Shown piece by piece: positions 21,383 through 31,372 of a DNA stretch of 64,000 nt. Position 1 is the stretch's first letter. The number at the start of each line of letters is the position of its first letter. The DNA is taken from assembly GCA_024345305.1 (NCBI GenBank), contig BRON01000017.1:186001-250000 (forward strand), in the 5' to 3' direction. Made by a program: the position numbers and the translations under genes. The DNA is from Mrakia gelida. Taxonomy: Eukaryota > Basidiomycota > Tremellomycetes > Cystofilobasidiales > Mrakiaceae. Under the pieces are notes generated by a model that was not told the DNA's origin, made no database searches, and saw only the letters and a list, made by a program, of their open reading frames with translations.

Positions 21383-24173
21383 TCAATCCCAAACGAGCTT
21401 CCCCTTCTTCGCGACCACCGATTTGGCTACTGGTGTAAGTTTCGGAGGTGGCGAAGATGGAGTGGAGGTGGTTCTGCTATGCCAGCGAGCGAGCAAGAAC
21501 GAAAGAAAGCAGGTTAGCTCGAGGCGAGGGGAAGAGACGAGGTTCGAAGAACGGGGATAGGGTGAGAACGAGAAGAAGAAGGACGAACGGCTCTGTATCT
21601 AACGGCGTAGAGTCGACTGGTGCTGATTTGGTAGGTTTGGATGCGGATGCTGGAGGTGTCGATGCAGGAGTGGGTGGAGGGGTGGGCAGGACGGCGTCCG
21701 AGCTGGATTTCGGAGGAGGAGTCGATGAGGATGATGTTGAACTGTGGTGACGAGAACAGTTTAATAAGATAAACGCGAGTACGAAGAGGAGTGAGATCAG
21801 TTGAGGGATCTTTGAGAGGTCAGTCGTAGAACGAGAGGACGAGGACTCACGCGTCGTCGTCGAGAAGCAACTCTGGCCTTTCTTCTGAGATCTGGAGGAA
21901 TCCCACAAGGCCGCGAAGCTGGAATGCCAGATGAGAGTCGACATAGCCTTCTATCGGTATCGGAGGGAGTTTGCTGAGGGTGGAGGAGTTGGAGGAAGAG
22001 GGAGAGGGGGAGAGAGGGGTAGGCGTGGCTGGTGATGGAGGGGTGGGTGAGGATGGAACGGCGTCTGGGGAGGAGGAGGAGGGTTTGGAGCTGAGGAAGA
22101 GAAAGGGTGGTACTGGTGGTGAGGCATCTAGGGAAGAAGAGAGGAACGCGAGTGAGTTAAGTCGGACGCTCGGACGCGGCGACGACCTCCTTCTCCCTTC
22201 GTCCCTTACAAAAGAAAAGAGGAAACGAACCTGATATCTTCTTCTCCTTAAGATCTTCCTTACTCCTCGGGTCCGATCCAGCGACGTAGCCTCCGTGAGC
22301 TTCCTTCATCAACCAACCCTCCCTCAGCGCGTCTTTCAGAGCTTTCGACAGCCTCACTGAACCGACAGCGCCCTGCGATGCCAATTCAGGGAAGTAGGCC
22401 GGAACCAGTATTCGTACCATCCCGATTGGATCCTCTGGGAGAGCGACGAAGGCTTTGGCGATCCTGTAGAGAGCCTCAGCTAGGGACGAAACCTTCTTCG
22501 GAACCGTCGATGAGGAGGAGGGAGAAGAGGTTGCCTGTTGTCGCGCTGCAGAGTGAGCAGTGGCGAGGGCGGAGACGCTCTTGAACTTCGTTCCGACGAG
22601 GATGTCCGGTACGAGGATGGAGAGAAGCATGCGGATGGTGAGGGCGGCGGGGACGTGCGTCGATCCGGGAAGAGTGGAGGACGAGGAGGAATTGGAGAGC
22701 TTGGAGAGGTTGGATAGAGCATCGACGATGCTGTCGAAGGCTTGGAGGTCCTTGGAAGGTGTTGATAGAGATGTGGGGGATGTGGTGGTGCGAAGGGTGG
22801 TCGAGGGAGAGGTTTGGGCGAGGATTGTTGAAGACGAGACGTGGGAGGAGCTTGGGATCTTCGAGGTGGGGGAAGTGGAGGATAGGGGTTTTTGGAAGGC
22901 AGTGTCGGTGATAGGCCACCGTCCTCGGAACTCCTCCACGTCGATGAAGACTCCCGCTCCGGCGAGGGGGGTCGCTGCGAGGTTGAGGTCCGAGACGACG
23001 ACGACGTTGCAGCCTCTGTTGAGTCAGAAGAAAAGAGATGAACCGTGAGCACAATTGGAAAAGAAACAGTGTAGAGAAGAGCTCAAATCTTACCGAGCAG
23101 CGACCTGGTTCAGGGTGTTGGAGTAGACGGGGTCGCGAGTGCTGAAAGAGGAGGAACGAGGAGGGAGAGTCAGGACGCGTTCGAGGGTTGAAACGTAGAT
23201 CCTCAAGGGACTGTCGGCTCACAAGATGGCTATTGTGGCGCCGGGGTTGTCGATAGCGAAGACCCAGATGTCGGAGATGATCATTTCTGTGGAAAGGATG
23301 AAAGGGAACGCGAAGGGATCAGAACGCGAGCAGACCTGAGCCTGCTGACTTGATCGGTGACGAAAGAGAAGAAGGAAGGGCACGAACGAGAAGCGGCATC
23401 GCTGAGCAAGACCAAAGCGAGAAAGAGGTGTACAGGGTGAGCATGGGCAAGCGTGCTGACGGCGAGAGAGAGTCAAGGACGAAGGTTTGTTTCGAGCTCA
23501 CGCTTTCTGGGAGACGACGGAGCCAAAGGCTCGAACTTCTATGGCAGCGTTGACGAATCCCAATACATCCTTCGCGTTGGACACTGAATGTAGAGGGAGC
23601 GGAGAAAGCTGGGAAGGATCAGCGGACAAGTCCTGAAGGGAGCGTCGAGCTCAAGAAGCGAAGGAAGCAGAAGGTCGAAGTTGTTGAACTGACGGCAGTA
23701 CATCCTAGTAGAGGAGATGGCTCTTCCGTAAAGTAGACCGAACTCGCGAAGAGCTCTGGATAGCAGCGACGGAGAGAGACGTGCATTGTTCGACGCGAAG
23801 AAGTCTGTCGAAGGGCAAGAGGAAGGAGAACGGTTTGGTGAGCTCGACGCAAACGAACTTTTCCTGCTGAAGGGGGAGGCCTCTATAGGTAGTGGGAAAT
23901 CCAACACTGACCATGATCTAGAAGGACGAGAACTTTATCCTTGCTGGGATAGGCCGGTGGAGGTTGACCTGGACGAGGAGACCCTGGAGGAGGGAGGGAA
24001 GCGACCGTGAAGGAGGAGGAGGAGGAGGAGCGACAAGGGAAGGAGGACGACGGCGCCTCGTCCTTTGGGAGTTGAGAGCGCTGAGCTTGACCAAAGTAAG
24101 ACCTGGCTGATCCTTTGGCCTTGAGGGTTGATATGCGACCTAGACTGCGACCAGTGACAGATCGAGAAAGCAT
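21383..24173 (-). CDS. NYN-domain (PIN-like ribonuclease fold) protein
   Basis: Start MLSRSVTGRSLGRISTLKAK, a basic Ser-rich leader like a mitochondrial presequence. Then comes a NYN domain: KVLVLLDHDFFASNNARLSP, RALREFGLLYGRAIS, LGFVNAAIEVRAFG, DAASQMIISDIWVFAIDNPG, ATIAILSTRDPVYSNTLNQV, CNVVVVSDLN. The spacing of D, D, D and S/TRD matches limkain/MARF1-type NYN nucleases. A helical region follows (SLAEALYRIAKAFVALPEDP, VRLSKALKDALREGWLMKEA) that could be a LOTUS-like winged helix; that is inference. The low-complexity Ser/Pro tail ends KLVWD at TGA 21385-21383. About ten exons, one only 14 nt (23401-23388), which is needed to keep the NYN frame. RNA target unknown. It shares a 152-bp promoter with URA3. 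Confidence 0.7.
23388..23401 (-). other. 14-nt micro-exon of the NYN gene
   Basis: CGATGCCGCTTCTC lies between acceptor GCTCAG and donor GTTCGT. It supplies the residues ADAAS between AFGSVVSQK and QMIISDIWVF in phase. Skipping it breaks the frame of the NYN core. Confidence 0.6.
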
Positions 24174-24325
24174 GGGTGATGGTGTGAGCGTCAAAGAGGG
24201 CCGAAGTCGACTCGAGTTTCGCTTTCGTTTTCAACTTCAGCTAGCTCGACAGTCTTCCTTCTTCCGACCACAACATCCACCCAAACCATCTTTACACCTT
24301 CCCTTCCCTCTCTTCTACCTCCACC
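24174..24325. promoter_or_regulatory. 152-bp bidirectional promoter, NYN gene / URA3
   Basis: Only 152 bp separate the two start codons. The URA3 side is a long pyrimidine-rich leader ending CCACCATGAC. No TATA box is clear. Both core promoters and both leaders must fit here, or the leaders overlap. Confidence 0.5.
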
Positions 24326-25501
24326 ATGACTTCCCCTTCCTCCATAGCCACGACCTCCAAAACGTACGGAGAGCGAGTCGCCTCCCATTCGAACCAAGCC
24401 GCGAAGGACCTCCTCCTCACAATGGAGAGGAAGAAGACCAACCTCTGCGTCAGCGTGGACGTTACAACCAAGGACGAGCTTCTCAGGATCGTGGAGGCCG
24501 TAGGAGAGAGCTGCTGCTGCATCAAGGTACGTTCGTGAATCGCGACGGGCCAAGAGGGAGAAGGGAGAGGAGGAGGGAAGGGTGTTGAGCTCAGCTCTTT
24601 TCTCGTCCTTTCCTTTTCCCACCTTCCCCCCCTCACCAACTCTTGATGGGCCTCTGTTGTCTCGCCAGAAGACTTTCGGGTATATCTTTCATACCCTCGA
24701 GCTGACCACGCCTCTTTTCGTCGCGGTTTCTTCCCTCCAGACCCACTGCGACATCATCTCGGACTTCGACCAGGACCTCATCGACCGGCTCGTCGCTCTC
24801 AGCAAATCTCTCGACTTCCAGATATTCGAGGACAGGAAGTTCGCTGACATCGGTTAGTCTTCTCGCTTCCTCATCGCTCGGGCAGTCAGAGAAATTCGAG
24901 GTCTCTGCGAAGGGAGTTGAAAAGCGAGCTAGTCGCTGATCCTTTCTCCACCTCGGTCCTCTTCGCTTCTCTCCTGTTCTCAGGCAACACCGTTTCCCTC
25001 CAGTACTCCTCTGGAGTCCACCGAATCGCTTCCTGGTCCCACCTCACCAACGCTCACGCTCTCCCAGGAGACGGAATCGTCACCGGTCTTTCCTCCATCG
25101 GACTCCCTCTCTCTCGAGGTCTCCTCCTCCTCGCGGAGATGTCCTCAGCAGGATCCCTCGCCACCGGAGCCTACACCATCGAAACTGTCCAGATGGCTCG
25201 ACGACACCCGGAGTTCGTCGTTGGGTTCATCGCTCAGCAGAGGGTCGAGCGACTCGCTCCTGCTTCGTCGGAGGAGGAGGACTTCCTCGTGTTGACTCCC
25301 GGAGTTGGACTCGTTAGCAAAGGAGACAAGCTGGGACAGCAGTACAGGACTCCTCGGCAGGTTGTGTTCGGGAGTGGGTGTGATGTGATTATCGTCGGGA
25401 GGGGGATTTACGGAGGAAAGGGAGCGGAGGAGTGGAAGAGGGAGGCGGATCGGTACAGAGTCGAGGGATGGAAGGCGTACGAGGAGAGGCTGTTGGTTTG
25501 A
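24326..25501 (+). CDS. URA3: Orotidine-5'-phosphate decarboxylase
   Basis: Last step of de novo UMP synthesis: decarboxylates OMP to UMP in the cytosol. Three coding exons: [20 protein letters not shown] to [25 protein letters not shown] to [19 protein letters not shown] to the end. The catalytic Asp-Lys-Asp lies in [12 protein letters not shown]. The phosphate-binding C-terminal motifs are [20 protein letters not shown] and [12 protein letters not shown]. Stop at 25501, about 265-270 residues, normal for fungal monofunctional enzymes (not fused to orotate phosphoribosyltransferase). Introns sit immediately before THCD and NTVS. Confidence 0.95.
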
Positions 25502-25932
25502 ATGACGAGGTTGTGATTTAGTGCGACATCTCGGCTAGATGTACACGCTTATATCGTAGCTTGATATATATCTACGACTACGACCTCGGTGGGAGAGAGG
25601 AAGGAGAGGAGGGAGCGTCGCGTCTCTCCTTCGCCGGGAGCTGAGCGGGTCTCTGGCAGAGTTTTCGTATTCAGCTCGCCGCGTGACAGACTGTGTTTAC
25701 CCTCTCTCTCTGATATCCCTGCAGCAATTTTCCCCTTCCTAAACGCAGGAACCGCTTGCACCACTCTTCTCGCCGACTGAGTCGTCGAGCGATCTCGTTT
25801 CGCTCGAGTCTTCCCAACGACGACGTCGCCACGCCCGCCCGTCCTCTGGATTCCTTTCTTTCTCGCTTAACCGCACCTTTCAACGAGCCGGGAACCCTCA
25901 ACGACCGACCTGGAAGTCTTTCTCGTCCCAAG
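25502..25932. promoter_or_regulatory. URA3 3' flank and kinase promoter
   Basis: 431 bp. The first part, with the AT-richer 25540-25575, suits the URA3 3' end. The remainder is the leader of the kinase gene. No ORF of note. Confidence 0.4.
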
Positions 25933-28900
25933 ATGCCTTCAATGGACGCAGAGGAAGGTGAAATCGAAGACGGCGAAGAGGTCGTGAGTTCTCCTTCCCT
26001 TCCTCCTCTCGCCTTTCCCTCACCTTCTCCACCTCTAGAACTCGCTTTTGGTTGAGCTGCGTCCTACATCCGACTGCTCGAGCACTTCTCTTGCCACATC
26101 GAACATCCTCGCTCCGAGACGGAGGGGAGGAGGAGATCAGCTCCTTCTTCCCTTCTCACCTTCACCACCTCAAGCTGACTGTGGACTTTGGATGCTCTTC
26201 CTTCCTTCCTTGTACCCCCTCAGTCTCTTCCCTACGCCCAACTGTCACCTCCTCCTCCTCCCTCGCTTCCTCTTCCCGCTCCAGGAATGGGGTTCAGCAT
26301 CAAGGATGCAGCTACACGAGCCCCTCTTCCCCCTCCTCCTCCTTCGCCTACGGTCAGCTCGAGCTCGAGCTCCTTCGAGCTTCGTCCCTCCCACCACGTT
26401 CATACAAAGAGGATCCCCAGCAATCCTACCACCACACCTTCCTCCCATCAGAAGAAATCCTCTATCGCCTCCCTCTTCCCAGACGCCCAACCACTCGCCC
26501 AACCACCCGCCCACTTCACAAAGAAGCCCTCAGGGTCCTCCTCCCTCCCTCCTCCTCGTCCAGACGCAAGCCTCCCCACGAGACCTCTTCCACCACTCCT
26601 AGCCTCGTCGTCGACCACTTTCGACAGCAACGGAAAGAAGATCGATCGGTACGGCAGACCTCACCACCACTCAGGCAACCATCCCGCTTCCTCGACCTCC
26701 TCCTCCTCGACACCCTTCCCCGCTCCCGTTCCATCTCCAGCCTCAGCATCCCTACTCGGACGAATATCGGATCATCCTCCTTATCTTCCCCGTCGACTCT
26801 CAGGAACCTCCGAGGAGGCAGATCAAGGAGCCAGAGGAAGGGATTCGTACAACGGAGGAGGAGATTCCGGTGATTCGAGAAGGGATGAACGAGGACGCTC
26901 TCACGAGAACAACGAGCAGGCCATGGGAGGCAGGGAGTGGGATAATGGCAAGGCCTCGGTGGATCAGTCGAGAGGAGGTGGTGGTCGTCGTTCCCCGCCG
27001 AGAGACGAGCGGGGAGGAACAGCAGGTCAAGGGTGGCAACCGTTGAAGGAGGAACCCGAGGATCAGGAGCGAGAAGGAACAGGACGACGAGAAGGAGGAT
27101 ACGATCGCTACCCAAACGACCGTTCTCAGTTTAACGGAGACTCTCGAGGACGCGAATGGCAGCCAAGAGGAGGAGGAGATCGACGTCCGGACTCTCGCTC
27201 GTACGGACCTCAAGGCGGATCGAACGGCTACCATCGCCAGGACAACAACTACAACGGTTCCTCTTCGTCGTACAGACCCTCACAATCCCGATACTCGGAC
27301 TTTCGCTCCACCAAGGACACCTGGCGACCAGGCGATTCAGACGACGACCCTCGCTCCGGTTCTCGAGACGGAGCAGGACGCGACGCTCGAGACCACCGTC
27401 GACCTCGAGATGATCGTCGAGACGACAGATCCTATCCGCGAGACGAGCCATCCGGATCCAGCTCGAGGAAGAACGACGACGAGGACCGAGGAGATCAAGA
27501 TGGAGACAAGTCGACGGTGAAGACGGAGGATGAGGAGCGAGATGAACCTCGAGACTTCAAGTCGTCGAAGCACAAGTCGTCGAAGTCGCGTCGGGACGAG
27601 GATCTTGGAGTGTCCAGCTCCCATCGAGAGAAGAGGAGGAAGACCGGCGACGAAGGAAGCGGAGAAGAGGAGGAGGCCGGGAAGAAGCCCAAGTCCGAAG
27701 GCTCGTCGTCGCGCGGACACCATCGACACTCCTCGAGTTCAAAGGACCACTCCAGCCATCGAGACGACAAGAAACGGCCTCGCTCTCGATCTCTCTCCCC
27801 ATCTCGAGATCGTCGTCGTCCAGAACCCTCCCAAAGGTCGCCGGATCGATATCGTTCGCTGTCCCGCTCTCGCTCTCCCTCCCAGAAGCCTCGACGTCGC
27901 TCGCGTTCGAGCTCGCCTCGACCCTCGCAGAGTCGCTCGGAAGTCAAGCCCTCGACGAACAGCAGCTACTCCCGGCGGTCCGCGTCTCCAAGAGAGCCCT
28001 CCTCGTTCACCCGAAATCTCCCAACGAACGGATCCCTCCCATGCTCCTCAGCTCCAAAATCACCTCCCTTCGCTCCTCCTCCGCTCCCCTCCCATCTTCC
28101 TCCCTCTCAACCACCACCTCCAGCCGACACTCCACCGCCCCCGCCGCCGGATGCCGCGCCTCCTCCTCCACCACCATCTCCGCCACCTCCGCCGCCCAAG
28201 GACGAGCCGAAACCGCATCCCAATCCCAGAGAACACAAGCTCGTCTATCCGACCATCGAACCCATCTCCATCAAGCTTCCTTCACCGTCTCTCAAATCTC
28301 CTCGACCTCGTCCGCTGGCGGTCACCAAAATCGCCGAGGAAGCGGAAGCAGGAGGTTCTCGTTCGTCGTCACGTCCTGGAAGCCCTCGAAGGGTCGTCAT
28401 GAAGAGAACGCCAGCTCGGGAGGCCGAAATGTTTGACAACCAGTTCGAGGGAACGAGCGATCCGTCGAAGTATCCGATCGCTGGGAAGCTGGGAGAGGGG
28501 ACGTTCGGGTGAGTGGGATTTTTCTTCTTTTCGTGTCGCTAGTCAGATCTGACCTCCCTGCTTCCTTTTTGTCTCTTTCGCCCCCCTTCTTCAGAGAGGT
28601 TCACAAGTCTACTACGGAGACTGGTCTGGTTGTTGCTCTCAAACGGATTTTGGTTCATTCGGAGAACGATGGAGTGAGTTTTCGACGCGTCTTGCTCCTT
28701 TTGTTTCGTCCACTTCAACTCATTCGCGCTCGTTCTTCGTTCCAGGTCCCCATCACCACTCTTCGAGAGATCAAGCTTCTCAAAGCTCTCAGTCATCCCA
28801 ACGTCGTTCCAGTCCTCGATATGATTCTTGCTCGAGGTGAGCTCCCCTTCTTCCCTTCCCTCGAAGCGACGAGAACGCTGACTATTCGTTTCTTCGTTCG

Positions 28901-30735
28901 CAGGTGACGAGTCGAACCATCATCGAGGAAAGCTCTTCATGGTCTTCCCCTTCGCCGATCACGATCTCGCTGGTCTACTGGAGAACCCCGAGGTCCCCTG
29001 GGGTCAGAAGCTCATCAAACTCTACGCTATGCAACTCGTCAAAGGAACGAACTTCCTTCACCGCGTTCGTCCTCGTCTCGTCTCGACTCGTTCTTCCTCT
29101 TCGTCGGTCACTGATGTCGCCTCGCCTTCCATCTGAACTAGAACAACATCCTCCATCGAGACATGAAGACGGCCAACCTCCTCATCAACAACCAGGGAGT
29201 CCTTCAGATCGCCGACTTTGGTCTCGCTCGAACGTTCAGCGCCGGGGGAGATCGAGGAGGCTCAGCTGCCGTTGGAGGACCGGAGTACACGAACATGGTC
29301 GTGACGAGGTGGTATCGACCTCCGGAGTTGCTGTTGGGGTTGAAGCAGTACGGACCGAGTATCGATATGTGGGGAGTCGGGTGAGTCGCGTCGCGTTTTT
29401 CTATCTCGTCTTGACTTCCCATTTCGCTCGTCGCTGACGCTGCTTTCATTCTCTCTTCTCTTCGCAGATGTGTGATCGCCGAGATGTTTGACAAGAAACC
29501 CATCATGCAAGGGAACTCGGACCCGGAGCAGCTCTCGAAGATCTGGGAGCTCTGCGGATCGCCGAACGACGCCAACTTCCCGAACTGGGACCAGTGGGGA
29601 GGGTGCGAAGGGACGTTCGCGATACCTAGCTATCCTCAGGGACGCAGGGTCGTTGAGAGGTTCAGCAAGTGAGTAGATCTGTTCCTTTTTTCGCCCTCTC
29701 CGCGCGACGCGTCCCTTCCCTCCCTTCGTCGCGTCGAGACTGACCCCTCGCTCCTCGGCATCGTCTTTCCAGGCAAGGATCCGAATTCGGTGACTTCATG
29801 GACAAGCTTCTTACCCTGGATCCAGCGAAGAGGATGTCAGCTCGAGAAGCGCTCGAACATAGGTGGTTCTGGTCGACTCCTGAGGCGATGAAGCCCGAAG
29901 AGTTCGTCCTTCCTCTGCCTCCCTTCTCTCTCGCCCTTCTCTCTCTTCTCTTTTTTGACCTTTCGAATCTTCTCTTCCTCTCCGACCCTCCAGCCTCCCC
30001 GACTGGGCCTCCTCGCACGAGATGACTCGAAAGAAGAAACCCGTCGCTCTCCCTCCTCCTCCCCCTCCTCCTCCAGCGAACGTCGGCTACCCAACCTATC
30101 CTCCTCCAGGATTCGGTGCACCAGTCCCTCCTCCCTTCGTTCCCTACGGCCAACAACAGCAGCAGCAGCAAGGCTTCCCTCCTCCTCATCACCAGCAGCA
30201 GGGCTACACCCAACAACCAGCCTTCCGTCCTCCCCCTCCCGGTCCCATCTACCCTCAGCAGAACCCCTACGGAAATCCCCAGCAGCAGCAGCAGCAGCCC
30301 ATCTACGGACACGGGAACCAGCAGATGTACGGCCAACCACCCCAACTCCAACAACAGCAGCCGTCGTTCCCTCATCAACAACAACCGAACCGAAACTACC
30401 CTCCCCAAACCCAAAACAACTTCCGACCACCACCGAACATGCTCCCTCGTCCTCCTCCCCCCGCTCCCAACCCGTACGGAAACAACAACAACCCACGAGG
30501 CAACAGAGCCCCCGTCTTCCAAGCTTCCACGACCTCCAAACCAGCGTCCAACTTCGGGTCGTTCATCAAACCCAACAACGCGTCGGGAGGACCGGCGGTT
30601 CGACCTCCTCCTCGAGCTGGAGCTGGGGCGGGTGGGAGACCTGGGATGTCGTTCCCTCCTAAACCCCCTACTAGTGGTGCTGGTGCGAGTGGGAGTGGTG
30701 GGGATGGAGGGGCTGGTTTGCCGTATGGGAATTGA
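25933..30735 (+). CDS. BUR1/CDK9-like cyclin-dependent kinase with RS-rich N-terminus
   Basis: Phosphorylates the RNA polymerase II CTD and elongation factors such as Spt5. Exon 1 is [17 protein letters not shown]; exon 2 starts at 26224 and runs about 760 residues to 28510. It is low-complexity: Pro/Ser runs, RGG/DR-rich stretches and an RS region ([20 protein letters not shown], about 27780-27960). The kinase follows over short exons: [28 protein letters not shown], the cyclin-binding helix [32 protein letters not shown] (BUR1-like), [19 protein letters not shown], the T-loop [19 protein letters not shown], then [10 protein letters not shown]. The ~210-residue tail is Pro- and Gln-rich with CAG runs. 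TGA ends at 30735. The [11 protein letters not shown] and SSHE signatures favour BUR1/CDK9; the RS N-terminus is more usual in CDK12. Confidence 0.85.
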
Positions 30736-31372
30736 GGTTGAGTCGAGTCGAGTTGCGTTTCGTTTCGAGTTCCTTCGTTCGTTTCTTTTGCAGTGACGAG
30801 TATTAGTAGTGTGTCTGTATGAGAATCAAGATCTTCACCTTGCTCTTGGTACACAATCCCATCACGAGACGCGAAACCGAAGGCGAACGAAGACCTTGAC
30901 CTGTTCATCGCGAGCGAGAGAGAGATGACCGAGGGAGGATCGTTTGATTGAACGACCCGACGAGCGAGCGAGCGACTCCGAACTCCGTTCTCAACTCTCT
31001 CCGTCACAAGTCCGTCCCGAAGAGAGTCGTCGCTCGGAAAAGCCGACGAGCGAGCAAGGGGAGGGCGGAGAAGAAGAAGGGGAGAGGGAGGAGGAGCAGG
31101 AGACGCGTCGGGTCCTTTCTCCTCTCGCTCGCTCACTTCGGCTACCGAGAACCGACGTCAAACGAAAATCTTCTTGACTCTACCTTATCCTCGTCTGGTT
31201 GTGTCTCAGCCAAGCTCTTGCCCTCGAAAGCTTCCGCGGCGAGCTTCAACCCAGTTCAAACCAAAAATCGAATACGTTCGTCGTCGGTTCCCCTCACTTC
31301 GCCTCGTCTTCGCTCACCTCCCTCCAACGACCAGCATCACGAGCTTCCTCTCCTTCCCTTCCTTCATTGTGG
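30736..31372. promoter_or_regulatory. Kinase 3' flank and promoter of Zn2Cys6 gene
   Basis: 637 bp without a convincing ORF. Purine-rich tracts (31040-31100) and CT-rich leader sequence occur near 31290-31370. Confidence 0.35.

Noticed and set aside
26516..27115. Long antisense ORF opposite the kinase N-terminus (minus strand, about 200 codons)
   Set aside because: It is the shadow of a low-complexity, biased-codon exon on the plus strand; no start context, no domain, Arg/Leu/Ser-biased composition.
29662..30522. 286-codon minus-strand ORF opposite the kinase C-terminal tail
   Set aside because: Made by reverse reading of CAG/CCT repeats; Val/Arg/Leu-rich nonsense composition.
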